Origin: Helochares maculicollis
Taxonomy: Eukaryota; Arthropoda; Insecta; Coleoptera; Hydrophilidae
Assembly (NCBI GenBank): GCA_033557835.1
Contig: JAWQRO010000231.1
Span: forward strand, 1 to 47,525
Length of the DNA stretch: 47,525 nucleotides
Direction of reading: 5' to 3'
In this document: positions 14,601-23,703 of the stretch, in pieces
Numbering within the stretch: the first letter of the stretch is position 1
How the letters are laid out: each line of letters begins with the position of its first letter
Notes under the pieces: generated by a model
Seen by the model: only the letters and a program-made list of their open reading frames with translations
The model's database searches: none
Told to the model about the DNA's origin: nothing
Translations under genes and position numbers: made by a program

Positions 14601-16053
14601 TCCTCATAGTGTAGTAGTTTTTTTAATTTAGTTAATAAATTAGTTTTTGTTTGCTCCATACCAATATAGTCATAATTATTCAAGTATCATTTTATATTAA
14701 TTCATTCATACATGTTGCTAATAACTACTAAGAAGATCATCATAATTCTATGTACCTATACACTTAATACGACATTCTTATATTACAAAAATCTACATCA
14801 ACTTTAATGTCTAAACAATTTAAATAACTGAGTGGGAAAATTTCATAATCATATCGTCAATGCATTTTCCCTTAATGCAAAAAACCAAAAATAATTGTTG
14901 TCATTCATGTGGCGATGAGTTTTCCATTTTTTCAATCGCCGACCTCCTCTTGTCCTGTGTTTTCCATTATGTTTTGTGGCTGCTGAGCTATATTTCTTTC
15001 TATAATATGTGGTGTAATACCATTAACATACTTCTTATGTGTTAATAAATTAAATGTACGTACGATTATACCAAAAAAAAATCATTTTAAAAGAAAGACA
15101 TTTCTATTGATTTGTAAAGTATGTGCCTTTGTGTAGAAATTATATTTTTGTTGGTTTGAGGGCACAGTAATTTTGGAAAGCACCTTCTTAGAATATATTG
15201 TATTTGTGTCTTTCTAAAAAAATGATTGCATTCTCAGAATGAACCGACTACAACCGTTTCTGTTTTAGGTTCACATCACCAAAGAATACCTACAGCTGGA
15301 ACCCATTGGTCTTGTGTTTGTGTTCTTCTTCGCTCTCATTTTGGTCATCCAATTTACAGCTATGTTGTTCCATCGTTTCGGCACCATAGCACATATTCTT
15401 GCAGCAACAGAGCTCAACTTTTTCTTCTGCAATAAGAAGGTAATGCTTTTTTTCTAGTTGCCACAACACTTCACTAACTATCTCTTTAATTGCAGAAAGA
15501 AGACCTATCTCCTAATGCCCTACTAGATCGACAGGCAGTAGAAATTGTCAAACAGCTGCAAAGGCTTCAAGGTATAGACGATGGTGATTATGAGAATGAC
15601 TCCGGATCCGGCCCAGATAGAATCGGTAGGAGGAAAACAATCCACAACTTAGAGCGAGCTGCCCAAAAGAGGAGACAAATAGGAACACTAGATGTAGCGT
15701 TCAAGAAGAGATTCGCTAAATTGAATCAAAATATTGCTGAGGCAGGAGGCACGCCCATTTTAAGCAGACGTTTAACAATGAGACGGGAGACTATGAAAGC
15801 TTTAGAAGTTAGAGTAAATTCAGTGATGGCTGAAAGGAGAAAATCGCAGATGCAAACTTTAGGTGCTAAAAATGAATATGGAAATAATAATGTAGTGAGG
15901 AATCAGCGAAATAGCACTGCTAGCATTCCAGTCAAGGAAGTTTTTGAAAATGGACAAGTGAACAATGCCTTTGAAGAAGACACATACGGTAGCAGAAGTT
16001 CGTTACCAAATCGTAACAATGTAACTTGGAAGCCGAATAATAGTAGAATGTGA
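2675..16053 (+). CDS. kkv: Chitin synthase 1 (class A, krotzkopf verkehrt type)
   Basis: Integral membrane glycosyltransferase (GT2) that polymerises UDP-GlcNAc into chitin for cuticle and trachea. Coding exons: 2675-2763, 6472-7010, 7107-7507, 9635-10436, 10589-11225, 11336-11600, 11697-12415, 12496-12799, one of 13111-13287 or 13475-13651, 15269-15439, 15496-16053. All junctions are phase-consistent, giving 4662 nt and 1553 aa, close to the usual insect CHS1 length. Visible signatures: CATMWHE near residue 564, the DGDIDF strand, EDRW near 836, QRRRW near 873, and SWGTRE near 1056. A Lys/Glu-rich coiled coil at about 1063-1090 and the alternative exon pair are both CHS1 hallmarks absent from gut CHS2. 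Hydrophobic segments cover the N-terminal third, the block after QRRRW and the C-terminal part. The start ATG lies 9 nt after an acceptor at 2664-2665, implying a noncoding upstream exon. The donor at 12416 (GTTTGT) is the weakest junction. Confidence 0.95.
2764..6471 (+). other. kkv: Chitin synthase intron 1
   Basis: A 3.7-kb intron with donor GTGAGT at 2764 and acceptor AG at 6470-6471. Apart from the retrotransposon fossil at about 3238-3800 it holds a stretch at about 5400-5760 that is less AT-rich than its surroundings. That stretch has open frames on both strands but no recognisable domain. Confidence 0.85.
3238..3800 (-). mobile_element. Decayed non-LTR retrotransposon ORF1 (gag zinc-knuckle) fragment
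   Basis: Read on the minus strand, 3636 downward gives CHRCLEYGHTKNYC, the first CCHC knuckle typical of Jockey-like ORF1 proteins. A degraded second region follows, with EEHSSAE and PPKCLN pieces. Upstream on the same strand (about 3762-3640) are fragments matching the domain before the knuckles, including KDIFNVDNI and FRRKSNKLP. In-frame stops interrupt it, for example directly before the first CHRC, so it is a fossil. An 83-codon open remnant (3489-3238) continues downstream of the knuckles. No reverse transcriptase was recognised nearby. It lies antisense in chitin synthase intron 1. The ends are approximate. Confidence 0.75.
7508..9634 (+). other. kkv: Chitin synthase intron 3
   Basis: A 2.1-kb intron with donor GTAAGT at 7508 and acceptor AG at 9633-9634. 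Besides the foldback at 7660-7720 it is AT-rich, and no coding exon or RNA gene was recognised. Confidence 0.85.
7660..7720. repeat. Foldback element with two adjacent hairpins in chitin synthase intron 3
   Basis: The arms ATCTCGGC (7660-7667) and GCCGAGAT (7674-7681) form a perfect 8-bp stem. A further TCTCGGCC copy follows at about 7696-7703. The arms GCCAGC (7701-7706) and GCTGGC (7715-7720) form a second perfect stem with an 8-nt loop. The local GC content is much higher than in the surrounding intron. It could be the end of a miniature foldback transposon or a structured intronic element. Confidence 0.55.
12877..12992. repeat. Imperfect inverted repeat just upstream of the alternative exon pair
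   Basis: The left arm at 12877-12899 (core GAGGCGTAGC) and right arm at 12970-12992 (core GCTACGCCTC) are complementary at most of 23 positions, separated by about 70 nt. The element lies in the intron between constitutive exon 12496-12799 and alternative exon a (13111). As RNA it could form a long hairpin. It could equally be a small MITE. Confidence 0.6.
13111..13287 (+). other. kkv: Chitin synthase alternative exon a (mutually exclusive)
   Basis: This 177-nt, 59-codon exon has phase 0 at both ends, with the acceptor ending at 13110 and donor GTAATT at 13288. It encodes a short charged stretch, one transmembrane segment (around FAFFMMNALFVLIVFLL) and an extracellular-type tail with an N-I-T glycosylation sequon. 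It is equal in length to the next exon and matches it at 40 of 59 residues by my count. Including both would duplicate the membrane segment. It corresponds to exon 8a of Tribolium CHS1. Confidence 0.93.
13475..13651 (+). other. kkv: Chitin synthase alternative exon b (mutually exclusive)
   Basis: This is the second copy of the 59-codon exon, again phase 0/0, with a strong polypyrimidine tract and acceptor ending at 13474 and donor GTATTT at 13652. It carries the same transmembrane segment with conservative changes and the same NIT sequon. It is separated from exon a by only 187 nt, while the next intron is 1.6 kb. It corresponds to exon 8b of Tribolium CHS1. Choice between the two exons is known to be stage- and tissue-dependent in insects. 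Confidence 0.93.
13652..15268 (+). other. kkv: Chitin synthase intron after the alternative exon pair
   Basis: A 1.6-kb AT-rich intron ending at the acceptor AG 15267-15268. No coding exon, RNA gene or transposon was recognised. Confidence 0.8.
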
Positions 16054-17922
16054 AACACTTTTTTTAGGTTAAAATTAATTCAAATAAAATGCTTAAAACT
16101 TCTGACTTACTGCCAGCCAATGTACCTACATTAATACTCAATTTGTTGTCATTGTACGTTATAAAGCAAGTTTGCAAGGCTTTTATATTTATACTTCTTA
16201 TATGAGCAGGCTGTTTGCAAATTATATGAAACATCCTGACTATCGATCAATATCCATCCATGGAATCTTATGTTTAGATTTGAAACATTATAATTGTTTA
16301 AAACTATATCAATCGAAGTGACATCAATCCGCATATTGTAATTTTAAGAACTGTGAAATCATTTTATATTACAAATTCAGTTTTGGAAGTGCTTCATGAC
16401 AATTTCATTGCTCTCACAAAAATGTATGATTTTTTGATGTTTTGAAATAATAGTGATTACCTCTTAGGAAGACTTTTGTATAAGCTCAAATTTTTGTAAT
16501 AAAAAATCGCTAGGACTTATGTATTTATATGTAAAGGTAATGTGATATATAATAAAAACATTTGTACATACGTTTATACTTGATATAGCTAACCTTCCCA
16601 ACTGTTAAATCTAAGATCTTGTACTATCATTCGTAGATTGTTTAAAGAAATTCTTAATCAAAAAGAAATATCTACCAGTAGTAATTGCCCTCAGCTTTGC
16701 TTGCTTGAATTCGCTTAATTTTTCTATAACAGTACTATTGGCTAAGACAATTATTTTAGAATTCTACCCACTATCATTGATTTTGCTTCCAAGCAGATAA
16801 TCATTAATATATACTATATTATTTTAAAGATTTTAAGTTATTTTCATCAATGAAAGATTCATTATGAATAAACTACATTATTTAAAGTCTTAAAATTAGA
16901 TAATTCTCCCATTATTGCATTAACAATATTAGCATTCAGGTCCCTTTTATGAAAAAGTACAACATTGAGAAATGTTTATGTGGAAAAACTAGGAAAATGT
17001 ACTTTTATATATTTTTTATTATATACTTTTATTTATTTAATTTTCAAAAAGGCCAATGTTAAAAATTACCACTATAACATTCTTTAAGCTTATGTTTTCA
17101 AGACTTTCATAAACTTAGAAGAGCAATATGTGAAAATTAACCTACACGCTCTACTAGACTTTTTTCTACTTCATTCAAAACAGGCAAAAATCACTAAAAA
17201 TCCCAATCCAGTAGTACATCTATTACACATTTTTATTTAAGGTTTAAAACTAGCACATTATGAAATATATTTTTATGAATTTGGGGACTCTTCAGAGAAA
17301 ACAATCAAGAAAAATGTTTCCAGGGCTCTTTATTTTAATATTTATAACTACACACAATTCTGATTGAGTTTGTTGATCTATATACACAAGATATATTTTT
17401 CAGTTTGTGTCCTTGAATAATACTGAAATTTATGTAGCGTTTACAATTGGAGTCTATTGACCCACATGCTGTTAGTTTATAATTTCAATTTGATTTCTTC
17501 TGAACCAAATGGTCTTTTATATCTCAATCATCCTACTTGTATCAGGATGTGGTATTTTTAAGTATTTTTCAGAATAAAGGTACATATTCCGTATTTCTTT
17601 TTAATCATTTTTTTACAAATATAACAGAATGTGGTGATAAAATATAATCAATTTATTGTAACAACTTTGTCACAAAAACTTGATAAGCAAAGTTATTTTG
17701 ATATATAAACAGAAAAACACAAGGCAAGATCGATTTTACATTAAAAATAAATTGATATCAATTTCACCACTTCATCTTTTATCATAACATCTTAAAACCC
17801 ACCATTTTTTCATCTCCTTTAATTGATTAATTTTTATCCAATGTTATAGAAATCAAAGAGTCAACATATTTTTAAAAATATTTACAGCAGTTTGTTAAGC
17901 AACGTTAGCCCCTTTATTACCA
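16054..17922. other. Convergent intergenic region between chitin synthase and HINFP
   Basis: A very AT-rich 1.9-kb gap between two genes that end toward each other, so it holds both 3' UTRs. No coding sequence was recognised. On the minus strand an AATAAA hexamer (plus TTTATT at 17652-17657) lies about 270 nt beyond the HINFP stop and is a candidate signal for that gene. Confidence 0.6.
16083..16088 (+). terminator. AATAAA polyadenylation signal after chitin synthase
   Basis: AATAAA lies 30 nt after the chitin synthase stop codon. Further AATAAA-type hexamers occur near 16498 and 16551, so a longer 3' UTR is equally possible. Confidence 0.4.
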
Positions 17923-20900
17923 TTAATTAGCACCTTCACATTTAGAAGTGCTCTTTCTGGGCCTTAAATTTCTAATAGACCTTGGTGCACAAAATATTTC
18001 ACGAGCTTCATGAGTTTCAGTATTTATAACATTTCCTTTTTCATCCACATCTTCTATAGTTATGATCACATTTTTATCAGTAGGATAGGCGACCTGTTCC
18101 TCTCCTGCTTTACTTATAGTCAAAATAAAAGATGGCTTCTTGTCACTAGATTCAAAGTCTTTCAATAAATCATACTTTACACTACTCGTGGCACTTATAC
18201 TCTTACTCTTACTATTATGTTCGTTACTTTTGCTATCTGTAAGTATCATCTCTTGAGTAACTTCCAAGCTTTCATATCTAACAGTTTGCAATCGATATAT
18301 GCCATCCGTATCTTCCTTGTACCTAAATCGTGAATGGCCCGAAGGCCAGTTAAAGTCATGCTCCTTTATTAAATGTTTGGTAAGGAAATTCCCACGTTTA
18401 AATTTTTTCTGGCAAATATGACACTGGTATCTTTCACTCCAATCCTCTCCGTGCACCTTTTGATAATGACATTCTAAGCCATAAAGTGAACGACATCTGA
18501 AATCGCATTCCTCACAAGCCATTAATTTTTCGGCACAGTGTGATATTAGATGTCCTTCTAAATTTTCCTTGGTAACACACCTAAAATTGAAATAACCCAT
18601 GATTTTAAATTCCTCTGTAAATTAAATGAGTAGTTTTCTTCTGCAAAACAAAAAAGAGATTATTACTTACGCATATTCACACAAGTTACATTTGAAAGGT
18701 CGCTCATTTAAATGCCTGTACCGTATGTGTTTCGCTAATGAAGATGGTTTAGGGCAAGTCATATCGCACAAACTGCACTTGTAATGGTTTACATGAGATC
18801 TAATGTGGTCACGCAACAACCTCTCACTTGGAAACAATTTTGAACATTGTGAACATTGAAAACTTTGCACTAAAATCATTGACATAAACTATAATAACAT
18901 ATTTTTTACATAAACTTGACGTTTCTTACACTCTATTGGCAGTTGTCGATTTCTGTGATCAATGAATTTCACTTTTCTTGCAAACAAATATCCGCAAGTA
19001 GGGCAAGCTAAAAATCTCTCTTTGGTGTGTACATTTAAGTGGTAGCCTAGTTGGTACTGTGAAGTGGTTTTGAATGAGCATCCTAAAACATTTACATAGT
19101 GCATCAGTGTTAAATCTTTGATTTATATTTTTACATTTGTATCCCGAAAATAAAAAGCCAATTATTTACACACATTGATCTATTGAAGGTGTTTTTAACA
19201 TTTGTTTGATTGTTATGGTTTATGTTCATCTCAACAAAATTGATAATGTAGGTACACAAAAGTAAGTTACCTGTCCATAAGCATTTTATAAATTCTCCTT
19301 TTGGGCAGTGCTTTGGATTAGCAAAAACATGTAATTTAATGTGTTCGTAGAACTCATAAATGGTAGAGAAAATCATTTTGCAATCATTATAATTGCATTG
19401 GTGATCATATGTTTGGTCAGGAATTTGAAAAGTTGTTTCTACTTTACAATCTGGTAGACTCTGTCGTTCAGCAACGTTTTTGCCAATGTTCATAAGTTTT
19501 GTGTGATAGCCATGAAAAACTAAATGTTTTTCTAATGCTAGACTGTGCGGACCAGTAAAACTGCAGTCAGCCCATAAACATGGTAGTTGTTCTAAAAAAT
19601 TACAATAGGTATATTGGAGATATATTAAAAAATAATGGTTAAGATTCAACCACTTTGTCATGGCAACGTAACGGTGTTTTGTATCATAAGTGGTATTTTG
19701 CAGTATATTTGTAATTGTAAACTTTAATATATCTTTAAAGTAAAATTTCATAGTTGTGCAAACGAAGCCAATAATCTAAAATCAAAAAATTACAGACAAA
19801 TGACTAATACGTCATTGGAACAAATTAATATGCTACTTTATCTCCTTTTTCATATGAAACTGTTCGAAATGGAGAAGAAATATCAGAAAAATATAAAACA
19901 AGCACTGAAAACAAAAAATGGTCATACTAGTAGAAAATGTACATACAGTACTTTTAAAAATAGATCCTCTGGTTTACAACGCTTTTATCAATATTAATGA
20001 ATAAATATAAAACAGTAGACCTGATCACGGAGACTTGAAAAATGATATAGATTATCTCAATCCATAGAAAGGAAAAAAGGAGAAAAGCGCCAATTAAAGG
20101 TGCACATCAGTAGCAAACACAATTAGTAGATTATGTGATTAAATTTTAAATAGTCGGATTACGGAGGAAATTGGAGATATGAACTGGGATAAAAATCAAA
20201 GTAGTAATTCCTATGAACGAGCAAAACATGAATAGTGACCAGTAAGAAAAAGCTTTACGCAATATATATATATATGTTTTGATTCTATGTTGAAATTGAT
20301 ATACCAGTGGCAATACTTAAATATTCCGACCTCAAGAAAGGCCCATTCTTTTGTGCAATACAAACCTTCATCATCATCAGAAGTCAAAAGGTGAGATTTT
20401 ATATGCTCCATGAAAGATTTGTAGGATGTATATTCTTCAGAGCATTGACTCCAACAACATTTTAAGTTTAATGGTTCTTCTTTAAGGCTAACGCCTCTAT
20501 TTTTTTTCTTTAATGGCACCTGTAAATATTCAATTATACAATTCCTAGTCAACGGAAAAAGTAAAATAACATATTTTATTACATTATATCAAATTTAATT
20601 AAATCATATAAACATTCAAATAGCATTTTACAGATTCCTATTCATATAAATTGCAATTTGTTACTATCACATAGATAGTTGTGCTATGATATAGAGCAAC
20701 TATCTGTATATAGAGTCTATATGGTATATACTAAAACGCAACTATCGTCTAATGAATTCCTATCCACTAACAACAAAGCAAATAGGAATATGTCTGTAGC
20801 TGATTAACATCAGTGCCCATTTGCTGAATAACCAGCAACTATCCAATGTGGCCTAACTTACCAAATAATTGTCATAGTCCTGGTCATCTATAACTAAACT

Positions 20901-21047
20901 GTTGCAGTCTGAGCTTGGGGAAGCAGGTTGATGACTAAAATTAAAATTAGATTGCGATGTACCCCTATTTGTAGTTACATGTTCAAAAACTGCCAATCTG
21001 TTTTTCCTTTTATTATCAATTGTGTCGAATTTTTCCACTTGCGCCAT
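17923..21047 (-). CDS. HINFP: Histone H4 transcription factor (HINFP/MIZF-like zinc finger protein)
   Basis: DNA-binding C2H2 protein whose vertebrate counterpart activates histone H4 genes at the G1/S transition. Exons on the minus strand in order: 21047-20862, 20519-20366, 19591-19271, 19082-18930, 18869-18671, 18580-17923. Phases agree at every junction, giving 1671 nt and 556 aa (human HINFP 517 aa). About ten zinc fingers follow an acidic, Ser/Asn-rich N-terminus. Diagnostic blocks match HINFP: GYHTKL after finger 2, ACPTCG in an atypical finger 5, NHYKCSLCDMTCP in fingers 6-7, and FNWPSGHSRFRYKE with VRYESLEVTQ after the last finger. The acidic DDDEE linker at the exon 2/3 junction also matches the vertebrate protein. 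That fixes the donor at 20365 rather than read-through. The C-terminal tail of about 130 residues is poorly conserved. The ATG is the first after a likely short 5' UTR. Confidence 0.93.
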
Positions 21048-21255
21048 TTCACGTTTGTAGGTTATGTGGAGGGAAATATAATTCTGTGATTAATAAAAAG
21101 CAAAATTTACTATCAAAATATTCATTGTAATATTTAGAATCTACTTACTATAGAAACGAATCAAAATTTACACATACTTCATATATAAATCTTTAAAAGA
21201 GGATATAAAAAATGTTTATTATACCACTACACTGCACTACACTAACGGAAATAAT

Positions 21256-21264
21256 GGCGCAAAA
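21256..21264 (-). promoter_or_regulatory. E2F-like site upstream of HINFP
   Basis: Plus-strand GGCGCAAAA reads TTTTGCGCC on the minus strand, a match to the E2F consensus TTTSGCGC. It lies about 210 nt upstream of the HINFP ATG in an AT-rich promoter region. An overlapping ATGGCG resembles a YY1/Pho core. Function is inferred from the motif only. Confidence 0.3.
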
Positions 21265-22169
21265 CGTTAAGGGTAGGAATTTATAACGAGAATTCTGACG
21301 TAAATTCCAAAAACAGGTAGGTTCAGGGATCTGGCTCAGGCCATAGGGGAAGTATACTCTGAAGTGTTATATTTAAACCTACTAATATAAAGTAAAACTA
21401 ATGTTCATTATGGAAAATCATATACTTCAAAGTTAAGAGGCAGTAATAGCATAGAATACTATTTAATCATAAAATTTGTTATAAATATTTATTCCGAAAT
21501 AATGAAATAAATATATAGGATTAAGTGTGTAGATTTTTGTCACTCTCATTGCACTAATGGCATAGCAATTTCCAAATAAAAATGTAAATAAATTTTGGAA
21601 GCTCAAACTAATAATTAGAGATTGAAATTATTTTCACTTTTTAATAAATATGTAATTATTTAATATAGATTTACATGTGTCACCAAAATAACTGAGATGA
21701 TATTTAATTTCTTTTATCCTACTCTTTAGTGTTACTTAGGAAGAATTTTGCTCCATAGCTTTAATTTTTATAGCTATTTAATTTTTAAAACTCATTGTAT
21801 CGGGGAATTATTAATGGAATAAAAAAATTAGTTTAGCAAATAGTTCATATTTGAGGCTATATCAATAAAAAATGTCCCAACATAACCGAACTGGCTATGA
21901 AAACATTTGCCCATACCCGCAACATTTACCACATCAACTTAATGAAATAACAATTTAGTAGCCTATATTAAATCTCAATGTTACATATGTTGCAAACTAA
22001 AATTCATATTTTGTTCTGTTTAAGTTTTTTAAATCCATATAATCAGTTGAATATACTTGCAATTTAGATTGACATCATTTTGCTTCCTTGCCTGTTATGC
22101 AGTTTTGAATTACATATTGTGAAAATTAAAGACGTAAAACACAACTTCAAAGTTTATATATAAAGTATT

Positions 22170-22175
22170 TTTATT
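22170..22175 (-). terminator. AATAAA polyadenylation signal of MAD2L2
   Basis: Plus-strand TTTATT is AATAAA on the minus strand, about 30 nt past the MAD2L2 stop codon. Confidence 0.45.
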
Positions 22176-22205
22176 TTCAAAAATAATATACATAACATAG
22201 TTACA

Positions 22206-23424
22206 TTAACCATTTTCTAAATCACCATCAGACTCTGAATTTCTTTTCCTGGGTCCTTTGACATTGTTAGAGTCATTGATGTTTTCAATTTCATTTGTCT
22301 GTTTACTTTCATTCTGTTTGTTATTCTCATTTCTGTGTTCAATATAAACTTGTAGAGCAATGAAATCTGATTCTATAGTGTGCAATGGAATGATGTCAGA
22401 AGAGTCCATACTACTTTCTTTTGCACTTAACTTAATCCAAGGAAAATCCTAGAACATCGTAATTTTTAATTGAAATTAAAAATGGGCAACTTAAACAATA
22501 AATATACCTTATTGCTAAGCACTTACTGAAAATTGCAGATTCTTATTAAATGAAGCACTGGAATAGTCTGTTGCTACTATTTGAATTGTAAAGTTTGTAT
22601 CGCACGGTATAGGAGATAAATGGGCTTTCCTTGTATGTAATTTTAGACATAATGTTCGAAAATTCTCTTCAAGTTTTACAAGAAAGGCATCACTGAAAAT
22701 TAGTAGATAGTTTGTAAATATTGTGTAACTGATAACCAAAAATGAAAATTTTTAATTCCGTTAATTCAAAAGTGTTTCTTTACTTGCTTGCTTACAATTG
22801 AATATATGTTAAATTCTCCCTCATTGAACATTATATCCATTAGAGATTACATACCTATATTAAAATAATGCAAATCCTTTTAATAACTTATAAGTTATTT
22901 CATTTAAGTACCTCACCTACATCCCCTAGTGACTTGATTTGTTCACGTTTCAAGTAGTTGTAGTTCACTTATTCGTTTTAGTTGCGTACACCAAAACTAT
23001 TTTATGCTATGTAGGTACATGAAACACATTACATCAAACCAACAAACAAAGCCTTACCTATCATCAATATTAGATAAATGCCAAACATCGAAAACGTATT
23101 TTTCAAAAACTGCACTTGATGCATAAAGGCATAAGATTAATTTTGATAATTGATTCTCCTTCGCATGGAATTCAACAGCTTTCAAGCAATTCGTAATATA
23201 TTCATTCAACTCAGGATGTACAGATTGGTACACAACAACACCATATTTCTTAGTCCTTTGGAAAATAGAATCTGGATACAACTTTCTAATGTATAAAATA
23301 TTATGTACTGCAACTTCAAAAAATTCGCATAATACACCGACATGAGCTGAAAAAATGAACCAATCATAAAATGCATATAAAACGCCTAATTCTCACCTGC
23401 AGTATCATTTTTACTTCGAGCCAT
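22206..23424 (-). CDS. MAD2L2: MAD2L2/REV7 HORMA-domain protein
   Basis: Small HORMA adaptor: accessory subunit of DNA polymerase zeta, partner in double-strand break end protection, and related to the MAD2 checkpoint protein. Exons on the minus strand: 23424-23397, 23346-23058, 22692-22527, 22448-22206. Phases 1, 2 and 0 are consistent, giving 726 nt and 241 aa. Matches to MAD2L2: VLCEFFEVAVHNILYIRKLYP near the N-terminus, HPELNEYI, KYVFDVWHL, and the safety-belt part with DFPWIKL, IIPLHTIESDFIALQVYIEHR. The first exon encodes only nine residues, so the start is less certain than the rest. After the HORMA domain there is a hydrophilic tail of about 40 residues, rich in Asn/Glu with a basic PRKR patch. 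Human MAD2L2 (211 aa) lacks this. The gene is divergent from DNAAF6. Confidence 0.93.
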
Positions 23425-23703
23425 TTCATAAAAGTTTTAGGTTATAAATTTAAATTTACCCCGTGCTCGTATAATTTAACTCCATTGGTGGCAATCCACG
23501 GACCTCATAAGTATAGATAGCATAAATAAAATGAGAATATAGCGTCAATAGCAAGCCTGAAGTAAGATTACCATTGTGTTATGAATGAACATACGTAATA
23601 TAAGTTGCCTATGTTGCAGACAAATTAAACAAATTATTTCCCATTTCTATAGTAATTCTACTTGTTTAATCGATTGCAAGATATCGAAAATATCTTTTCA
23701 AAA
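23425..23703. promoter_or_regulatory. Bidirectional promoter region of MAD2L2 and DNAAF6
   Basis: Only 279 bp separate the MAD2L2 start codon (minus strand) from the DNAAF6 start codon (plus strand), so both promoters must share or overlap here unless upstream noncoding exons exist. No TATA box stands out. The arrangement is seen directly; shared regulation is inference. Confidence 0.55.

Larger units (their letters stand above)
21048..22205. other. Intergenic region between HINFP promoter and MAD2L2 3' end
   Basis: About 1.16 kb of AT-rich DNA. It should hold the HINFP promoter and the MAD2L2 3' UTR. No other gene was recognised. Confidence 0.6.

Noticed and set aside
19800..19997. Plus-strand frame inside a HINFP intron
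   Set aside because: No domain and no splice context; lies in intron 2 of the minus-strand gene.
20211..20365. Extension of HINFP exon 2 beyond the acidic stretch
   Set aside because: Open frame continues, but phase with the next exon and the match to the vertebrate acidic linker place the donor at 20365.
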